Part shown: positions 55,971-64,000 of the stretch, one piece after another
Layout: each line of letters starts with the position of its first letter
Numbering within the stretch: the first letter of the stretch is position 1
Source of the DNA: Prosopocoilus inquinatus
Taxonomy: Eukaryota > Arthropoda > Insecta > Coleoptera > Lucanidae
NCBI GenBank assembly: GCA_036172665.1
Contig: CM069874.1
Location: 52,682,707 to 52,746,706, forward strand
Length of the DNA stretch: 64,000 bases
Direction: 5' to 3'
The notes under the pieces: generated by a model
What the model was told of the DNA's origin: nothing
The model's input: the letters and a program-made list of their open reading frames with translations, nothing else
The model's database searches: none
Made by a program: the position numbers and the translations under genes

Positions 55971-57053
55971 TACTAGTAAGAGTCACACAATTATCAATCA
56001 GCACGTGGCGGACAGAAAAAAGTGTAAAACTTTACTATTGCAACGAAGCGGTGCGATGTTATAAACAGATTGTGTTCACGCCTCATATTTGCCGGCGCAA
56101 CGCGTCTAGCTGATAGTGAACAATCGGTAAGCCAAAGTAATAATGCTTTCGTTAGGACGGCATGATTCACAATAATGTCGCGGTTGACTGCGATGCTCGG
56201 ACACGATGCGCATGAGAGAGTGTGCTGCAGAGACGTGTCGTGTTTCTATTTAATTCAAATCAACTAAATTGTTGTTTCTAAATTCAAGAAAGAGTTGTTA
56301 TTAGCTTCCGAAATTATATTCACGTTGTTACCGTTGCGATATTAGACTGATTGATTAAAAATCACGTATAAGCGGGCGGAACATTTAACGCTTCTATTTA
56401 GACCCCCGCATCGAGTCGGACTTCCGTTGTCTCAAATTGGTTTCAAGCAGTTCTCTTTCTTAGATCCTCCCTTTGTCAATCAGTCTCGGTTTGCTTGATC
56501 ACTATTATTGCCTACTTAGATTCGACATCTTGCTCTTACTATTTCTTGATAATCAACGGTAAAAGAAAAAAATTAATTTTTTCATTCGAAACTTGGGTGC
56601 AGCATTACTTGAATGGTCATATTTTACATTTTTTTAATCAATAAATAGATGGTCCATTACACCTAACACGAACACAATGCGGGGACACACTGTCTAAAAA
56701 GACAGTAAAAATCAGTTTCGACAAATTGACGAAGGAGTCCTAACAAACCCAAAACTTAAATTTGGGTTAATTTATGTTTGTTCGGTAGGCTCGCAAACAG
56801 TATTAGCCCAGGACCCCTAAAGTTAATGGTCCGCCTCTGGGGTAGATGATGTAAATGCGTTTTGTCTTAACTCAAAGCCTACTTATTGTACTATCGGCGT
56901 AAATAATAATGTCATAGGGAAAGTAAAAACACAAAAATTAGTACTACAGTATATCTCCTTTTGAAATAATGAATCGAGTGAGCGTAAATTTTACAACTTG
57001 AACCTCAATAATAATTATTGTTAGGGTCGTAAAGGACATAAGTCTCCGTTATA
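55971..57053. other. intergenic, no gene recognised
   Basis: Somewhat richer in G and C at 56080-56240 and 56380-56460, but no frame or RNA motif is convincing. A small palindrome, aacccaaaacttaaatttgggtt, lies near 56746. Confidence 0.35.
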
Positions 57054-58985
57054 CAGGGTGTAATCAAATTAGTTTCACATATTAATATCGCAAGTTCCTC
57101 ATCATGTAAAAGAATTAATGCTACAACTACCAAAAGTCTAGCTCAAAAATAAAAAAATGACCTAGTGGAGGAGTATTGACTCTTTTGTTTGAGAACTTTT
57201 GGTCGGCCGTGCACAAAAACAACGTTATAAAAGAAAATTCCAGCAAAATTCAAGATCAATTGCTTGATCGCATTTTAAAAGCCTTATGGGAACACAATAA
57301 AATAGAATCACCGATGTGGTGACGGTCATGGCCCGTGTGTGCATTATTATTAAAGGAGAGCAATCTAAATCTGCTTGCATTGATCAGAATTAAATCTGTT
57401 TCATTAGATAATCGACAATAATTAGATCTTGACATCCTGGTCTTTGTAAACCAATAGTACACATGATTTACAGTGCTAATTTCGCGTATTAAAGTGATTT
57501 AAAAAAAATTATTAGTCGATTTGATTGATTGTCGCTTTGTTAATTATTTCCACCAATGAATACGTTTTTTCTTAGTACGAGTTCGAGTTCGATGACGGTT
57601 TATTGTTTTGGTTCCACAAAATAATAAAAGCGATGGCTTCATTCAATAACGATTTTCCGAAATGCAGAAAGAAAAGACATTTTTAAACATTTTGCGCAAT
57701 AAAGAAATAACAAAGCAGTTTATTGACGACTAGCAAATAAAGTACACGATGAATACGTATGAATTAGTAAAATAATTTCAGAAAATGGAATTTCTAATTT
57801 TTATTTATTTTTACAGTTTTGTGAGCAGAAAACTATTAACAATTACGTGAAAATTTCTTAAATTTTTCACCAATATATATATATATATATATATATAATC
57901 CCAAAATATACAGCCTGTAATCAAATAAGTTTCAATATTAAAACTGTAAGTTCTTTATCACTTAAGAAAGTGATTTCTGTAAATATGAATTTTATTGGTG
58001 AAAAATTAAAGAAATTAAAACCCCCCCAGAGCCCGGAGACTTTTTGTTTGAAAACCTCTGACTGGCCGTGTATCTACAAGCGCATCATAAAACGTCATAA
58101 AACAATAAAGCGTCATCTAACTGAAGGGCACTGGGTTAAAATCATCGCTTATGTAATTCCATAACGGAATAAAATTATAAATATCCATCGCGTTGCTTAT
58201 TAAATTAATCAATTTTCTCAATTTTCACGTAATTGTTAATAGTTTTCTGCTCACAAAACTGTAAAAATAAATAAAAATTAGAAATTCCATTTTCTAAAAT
58301 TATTTTACTAATTCATACGTATTCATCGTGTACTTTATTTGCTGGTCGTCAATAAACTGCATTGTTATTTCTTTATTGCGCAAAATGTTTAAGAATGTCT
58401 TTTCTTTCTGCATTTCGGAAAACCATGATTGAATGCAGTCATCGCTTTTATTATTTTGTGGAACCAAAACAATAAAGCGTCATCGCCCTCGAACTACGAA
58501 GAAACGTATTCGTTAGTGGAAATAATTAACAAAGCGACAATCAATCAGAGCGACTAATAATTTTTTTTAATTACTTTAATACGCGAAATTAGCACTGTAA
58601 ATCATGTGTAACAGATTTAATTCTGATCAATGCAAGCAGATTTAAATTGTTCTCCTTTAATTATAATGCACACACGGGGCATGACCGAGAAGTTGTCAAT
58701 TTGAACTGTCGCCTTTAATGGGTCGGTGATTCTATTTTATTGTGTTCCCATAAAGCTTTTAAAATGCGATCAACCAATTCACCTTGAATTTTGCTGGAAT
58801 TTTGTTTTATAACGTTGTTTTTGTGCACGGCCGACCAAAAGTTCTCAAACAAAAGAGTCAATACTTCTCCACTAGGTCACTTTTTTTTATTTTTGAGCTA
58901 GACTTTTGGTAGTTGCAGCATTAATTCTCTTACATGATGAGGAACTTACGGTATAAATGTGTGAAACTAATTTGATTGCACCCTG
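57054..58985. mobile_element. 1.9-kb foldback with about 780-bp arms
   Basis: Ends CAGGGTGTAATCAAATTAGT and its mirror at 58966-58985 are flanked by TA. The arms 57054-57870 and 58205-58985 pair almost throughout; the left has an extra about 60 bp near 57390-57460. A partial third copy of the tip (cagcctgtaatcaaataagt) starts at 57910 in the loop and continues into a degraded arm. No coding sequence. Confidence 0.85.
57873..57896. repeat. (TA)n microsatellite
   Basis: About twelve AT dinucleotides, located at the end of the left arm of the foldback element. Confidence 0.9.
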
Positions 58986-59219
58986 TATATCAACTGCAAA
59001 GCACGAAAAATTTACCTGCGCCCAAAATTAATTTATTTTTCTAATGAAAGATATCAATACTTTTACTTAGTTGATATAAGTAGTAAATTAAACCTTTGAA
59101 TTAGAGAAGTCGAAAGACAGACGCGAATGCCGCATGAGTGACCCTAGCTTAACAGCAACACCGAAATTCTTTCACTAATCTTTATTTGCATGTCAGAAAA
59201 TTTAAATACTTCAGATTTT

Positions 59220-59460
59220 ACATTTAATGCGGTCCGACCCTGGTGTGTAATCTTTAAGGAAGATAGGTTGTTCCTTATAAGCAGGGAAAAGAATTCAGGG
59301 CACCTAACGTTGAACGCTTTTTATGTCGAATGTACTATCCTGCCACCTTTCCGCGGCTCCGAAACATCAAATTGTTACTGAATGAGAGGGGAAGGAATGC
59401 AATGTAAGCGTTCTCATTTGGCAGAGATTATTGTGGGCGGGGCTATTACAGGCATAGTAC
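59220..59460 (+). repeat. dispersed repeat, pair of 1-200
   Basis: It carries agcagggaaaagaattc, ccgcggctcc and gcagagattattgtgggcg, matching the start of the window in reverse. An additional tip-like ttcttttccctgcttataag follows at 59499. Confidence 0.55.
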
Positions 59461-59583
59461 TAAATTTTCGTATTGTTCAGGGAACAAGTGGCCCGAATTC
59501 TTTTCCCTGCTTATAAGTTATTTTCCCTATGACATTATTAGTTACGCCGGCTGTACATACAAGGTTAGCAGATAATCAAAGTT

Positions 59584-59848
59584 CCTTAGGTCCAGTTTTA
59601 CAAATGCGGTTCAACTTTGAGCTGAGGTTTAAACCCTTAGGCCCAGTTTTACAATCACGGTTTAACTTTGAGCCGAAGCTTAAACCCTTCACAACAATTG
59701 TTGAAATAATCGTTGTTAAGGGTTTAAACCTCAGCTCAAAGTTGAGCTGCAATTGTAAAACTGGACCTTAGCAATGATTATTTCAAGAATTGTTGTGAAG
59801 GATTTGAGCTTCGGCTCAAAGTTAAACCGTCATTGTAAAACTGTTAGG
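59584..59848. repeat. self-nested hairpin MITE
   Basis: Four copies of the tip cagttttacaa or its mirror bound two interleaved palindromes with ttcacaacaattgttgaaat cores. One copy seems to have landed inside another of the same family. A single copy lies at 12326-12440. Confidence 0.75.
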
Positions 59849-60668
59849 AAAGAAGAGGAGGAGGTTCGTGACAGAGGACGCATTTAAAGGATTCAACCGT
59901 TGAGAGACAACGGTCAGCATGTTTGCTTCTGATAACTAAAATTTGAATTAATTGTGTCTACATATCCTGTGACCTTCAAATTTAGGATTACTTTTTCAAA
60001 AATTAAAACAACTCGTAGAGTTTTCCATTTATTTTATTTTTATATTTTTAATACACAATAAAAATTTAACATCAAAAGTATATTTACATGGTCTTACCGT
60101 CACCTTACATGCTTATTGGCACAATTACATGGTTGTGACTAGCAGTAATATATTCCTCCACGGCGTGATTTATTGGACGGAGAGTGACCTTTCTTACTTT
60201 TTTTTTTGCATACAGACAGACAGACAGACGGGACGAGTGAGCTCTATTTGAAACGCAACAACTTACACAGCAGGAATGTGCTGGTTTTTATAATAAAACA
60301 TGTACAATATTTACAATTTCTATACTTATGTATGTACGTAGGTAGATAATTTTACTCTGCAATGGTTGAGACTAAGCCTAGCATTTATATAGGTATACTT
60401 ACAATAAGGGCTAAACTAATTAGGTGTGGAGGTACATAATCAAACAGGGCATGGTGTTATGATCTGTTTGATGTGTGGACATCCTGACTTTGTAGAAAAA
60501 TTAAAATACTAAAAACAATGTTCGGAAGACCAGAAGAAGAAAAAATATTTAACAACAGTTAGTAAGTGAACGGTAGATTTGAGCTCAATTAATTTCAGTG
60601 TCAATGTACAGCCATCTTTTTGCCAGTAAAATAATATTTACAGATATTTAAATGTAGTGATCCGTAGA
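59849..60668 (-). other. 3' flank of the protease-homologue gene
   Basis: Downstream (leftward) of its stop codon. Reversed aataaa signals (tttatt) lie at about 60028-60038, which would give a 3' UTR of some 630 bp. A cagacagacagac simple run lies at about 60215. No other gene. Confidence 0.4.
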
Positions 60669-63600
60669 TTACGAGATTTTTTGAACTGCTTTAGTTCCTA
60701 TTGTATTTGCAATCCATTCCCTCATGCTTGAATTTATCGATGTATAAATCGAGGGATGCCTCGTCCTACCGCAGTTGCTGTGATGACTGAGAATGCCGTA
60801 TAGTTCCCAGGTGTTCGCTTTTTCAGAGAAACACATCAGAGGTGCACCCTCATCATTCTAAAACAATTCATAAATTCAGCCTCTTTGTGAATTAGGTACA
60901 CAAACACAAACGTACATAACACGGGGTCTTATCAGACTCTGTGTACCCTGCGCAAATCTTGCCTGAACTGACGCGAGCGTTGTAATGTTTGGTTGAGTTA
61001 CATTCCTCCGAATCGATGGTAGGAACTGGAAGGTAATGTAAATACTTCTGCATGTTTGAATCTGTAAGTATTCCAGTAATCATTTTTAGTCTTGTACCGG
61101 CCTCCCGTTTTAACTTACCACCAGGTTTGCTAACACCCCATCCAGCGGTCACGCAAAGTTGTCTTGGCTCGATTTCTTTGTTAGGTAAACAAATGGCACT
61201 GACGTTTCGTCCTAGCTTCAAAGGCACAGATAATTCCAACAGAACCGCGTCGTTGTTATACTCGAACTGTTCATATTTAACCTTAAACCCCGAATTCGCT
61301 TATCGTAATAATCCTTATTAATAGCAAAATGGTTTACCTTTGGATGAGGAATTATATCTTGGACGGTTCGGATTTGAGTCGAGGAATTATCGGCTTTACT
61401 GAAGAAGTGGATGCTTCCAGCGTACAAAGACCAATCTTTAGGTGACGAAGTCGAAATTGGTTGGCTTCCCACCACGCAGGAGTAACTGGCGATGACCCAG
61501 GAGGGTGAAATTAAACTGGCTGTGCACTGTATGTTTTGCTTCCGGTTGTATAACAGGGTTACACTGGGCCACTGCATTTCCATCGCGCTGCTTCCACTAA
61601 TTATGCGAGCTGATTGAACGTCTAGAGTGGAGTAACTTCCACAGGCTAAGATAAGACAAAAAATTCAGTTGTCAACGAATTTTGGCGTAAGAGATACTCA
61701 CAAAATTCTTGGCATATAACAGAAACTACATTATCACATTTCTCAGTCTTCTCAAGTTGCGTAAGTAAATTCGACCCATATGGTTGAACAAGCTTAAGTT
61801 TGTATAGCGTTCCGACATCAAGACCATTGGTTGGTTTTAAGTACTCTGTCATTGTTGATTCGGAATATCCTAGATTTCGGCAGATCATATCCGAGTATGT
61901 GGTATTCCATGACTCAGAGCAGACAGGATGCCAGGTGTTGTTGCTGGTAAGGATCTGGAATTATACTTACTTGTGAGTCTCGCGATAAATTTTTTTGGTG
62001 TTGTAGTTCGTACCTGTAAGAAAGTGCCGTTAACGCGAGGACTATCGGGTCTATCTAAGGTCATAAATTCGGGATCGGATAGCTTGATACAACCCCATTC
62101 ATCAGATCGATCGGCGCATTGTTCGATTCCATCACATCGGTGCTCTAAACTGATGCATCCTCCTCCCATAACACATTTAAACTGATCAATTCCACAATCT
62201 GTAATTAATTCGGTCCCTTTTAGACATACGGCTGCTGTACTAAGAAAACTCTTACCGCATAGTCTTTCATCTTCGTCGTTAAGGCAATCCGATTTGCCAT
62301 CGCATCTCCAGCTTAAAGGTATGCAGGTGTCCTGTTGAACACATTGAAATTCGTTATTGTCGCACAGAGCTTGGTGACAATTGTACTCATCGAATGAGTT
62401 GGCGCACTGAGACTTTCCATCGCATTTCCATGATAAAGGTATGCAACGCCCGCCTGTTTCACATTGGAACTCGTCAAAGTTGCACTCCCAAGTATCTAAA
62501 AATCCAAGAATAAATTCCTACCTACTAGGTGAACACAATTGTATCACTACATACCGCAGTTCATTTCGTCACTGCCATCGTTGCAATTTAAGATACCGTC
62601 GCAGACAAGATGTCGCTTCAAGCATTGCCCACTGGCACACTTTAAATACAAAATAGGTAAAGCGACTTAATTCGTGAAAATGTATTGAGACAAGTTCAAT
62701 TACCTGGAAATTATTTGGGCATCCTTCTTCTACACAACCCTCTTCATCGGAAGCATCGGAACAGTCATCCACTGAATCACATCTGTCACTCCTCGGTATG
62801 CAATAACTGCCGTCCTTCAAGGACGTACCATTAATGCATTGGAATTGTCCGATGGCGCACCTCGAAAATCCCGTCAACGTGAAACCCTCAGTCACCGGTT
62901 TGATGTTCTCAAATTTTTCGTTGCTGGATGTTTTATCCCCATCAGCGCCGATTGTTGGGGTACTCGTGGTTACTGCATAGTCAGTTTCTTTTAAAGACGT
63001 CGCAAATAAGTCCAATTGTTTTTCCGATTTCACTTTTTTATCGTACAGCTCCTTTTTCTCACTAATGTACAAGTTTTTCTTGCTGCTTTTATCGGAGATA
63101 GGTTTATATACCGTTTCAGTTCCCGTTAAATCATTGTCTATGCTGGGCTGCTGGGTCGTCACTACATCGCCGTCTTCGTGGATATCGTTGATTTGATGTT
63201 TAAATTTCTCCAGGACGCTCGCTTCTTCTTCACTGATTATGTTCAAATTATTTGGGTCGTCTTCTAGCTTATTGAAGCTTTCTTCCTCGGCGACCCGTTT
63301 TTTATCCAACTTGGATATTTCGCCTTTCGTGGGTAATGGTATGACTGAAAGAAGTGCTTCGTCGTCTCCGCCGGGTTGAATGATATCGTGGGGAGTCGTG
63401 GTTTCCTCAGTTTTCTTTTCCGTCTTCAAAATTATTAAATTTGCAGGTGTGGTTACCTCCAGTATCGATTCCGAAACTTCGTATTGGTGCGTGGTGGTAT
63501 TTTTTGGTAGAATTATCTCCGTTGCCGAATTGATATTACTAACGCTTTCAATCCTTAACGGAATAGTGTCATTTTCTGGTGATGCGGTTTGAACATTGTC

Positions 63601-64000
63601 CAATTTGATCGCAACTTTCTCCGTTGCGTCTACTACTTTTTCTTCACCTTTCAAAAGTACAGCTTCCGTCACAGTTTCGTTATTTATCCCAAAGGAGATT
63701 TCGTTAACAGTGGTGTTAGTCAGTAGTTTTTCCGTGGCACTTTCCTTTTCATTTTTCTCAATAACGGGGTTGATCGTAGTTGTTTCTGGAATTATTCTTG
63801 TTTCGTTTACTTCGGTCTTCACCTCTGTACTTTCGCTATTGTCTCCAACTGAGTCTTTAGCTGTTATTTCCTTCACGGACAATACTTCATTGATTGTAGA
63901 TTTTGGTAAGGCTACTTCTGTTACAGTCTGGTTTATAAGCAATTCACTTGTTAGATTTGGTAATGTTTGCTCGGTTAGGTTTACCGTAGAATTGCTGTCA
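60669..64000 (-). CDS. LDLa/SRCR serine-protease homologue (pseudo-protease), 5' part outside window
   Basis: Eight exons on the - strand: 64000-62704 (open at the edge), 62639-62555, 62495-62256, 62198-62014, 61954-61702, 61645-61338, 61281-60916 and 60857-60669. All introns are 56-64 bp, GT..AG, and the phases agree throughout. The first exon is Thr/Glu/Val-rich with N-glycosylation sequons and ends in LDLa repeat 1 ([11 protein letters not shown]). Repeats 2-5 follow (for example [20 protein letters not shown]). The SRCR domain has WHPVCSESW and [11 protein letters not shown]. The trypsin-like domain begins R-IISG. Its catalytic His is Ser (WVIASYSCV), Asp is kept ([10 protein letters not shown]), and Ser is Glu (NDEGAPL for GDSGGPL). 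It should bind or regulate rather than cleave. Architecture recalls corin/nudel-type proteins; the exact orthologue is not determined. Confidence 0.88.

Noticed and set aside
1..64000. CRISPR arrays, operons, bacterial promoters, tRNA or rRNA genes
   Set aside because: None seen. The sequence is eukaryotic with spliceosomal introns, and no cloverleaf or rRNA-like segment was recognised by eye; a tRNA scan was not possible.

Overview
The window looks like insect nuclear DNA, most likely from a beetle. It is AT-rich. One gene has introns of only 56-64 bp. DNA transposons are very abundant (mariner, Tc1-like with a 41-residue D-D spacing, hAT, Merlin, Mutator-like), and there are countless foldback elements whose tips read TA-CAGGGTG. 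The beetle assignment is an inference from general repeat style; nothing in the window names a species.

Only two host genes are evident. (1) An XK-related membrane protein on the + strand has three exons, 23430-23797, 31821-32023 and 43437-44419. They join in frame to a 517-residue protein. Its introns of 8.0 and 11.4 kb are packed with mobile DNA. (2) A secreted or membrane-anchored serine-protease homologue on the - strand (60669 to beyond 64000) is open at its 5' end at the right window edge. It has a Thr/Glu-rich region, five LDL-receptor class A repeats, an SRCR domain and a trypsin-like domain that has lost its catalytic His and Ser.

Everything else I can identify is mobile or repetitive. 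0-7.7 kb: a Merlin (IS1595-type) transposase gene is split by a 6.3-kb TA-target element that carries a broken YqaJ-type nuclease gene. 8-16 kb: nested foldback elements, a pogo-like MITE and an unrecognised coding-like stretch. 16.3-18.5 kb: a hAT element with termini, target duplication, one intron and a single stop codon, related to CGGBP1. 19.4-22.8 kb: a probable solo LTR and a Tc1-like element with long inverted repeats. 24-31 kb: very large concentric palindromes and a 405-bp tandem duplication just before XK exon 2. 32-43 kb: nested long-TIR elements, a second Tc1-like transposase, a Penelope-like element with a GIY-YIG endonuclease, and an array of hairpin MITEs. 44.5-49.6 kb: an antisense R1/I-type LINE interrupted by a mariner complex. 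50.5-56 kb: a FLYWCH/MULE transposon with a 10-bp target duplication, itself hit by a LINE and a Tc1-like element. 57-59 kb: a 1.9-kb foldback.

All transposase and reverse-transcriptase genes seen carry stops, frameshifts or deletions, so the region is a graveyard of several nested insertion waves around two living genes. Splice sites and element boundaries were read by eye. Similarities are recalled from family knowledge, not searched.
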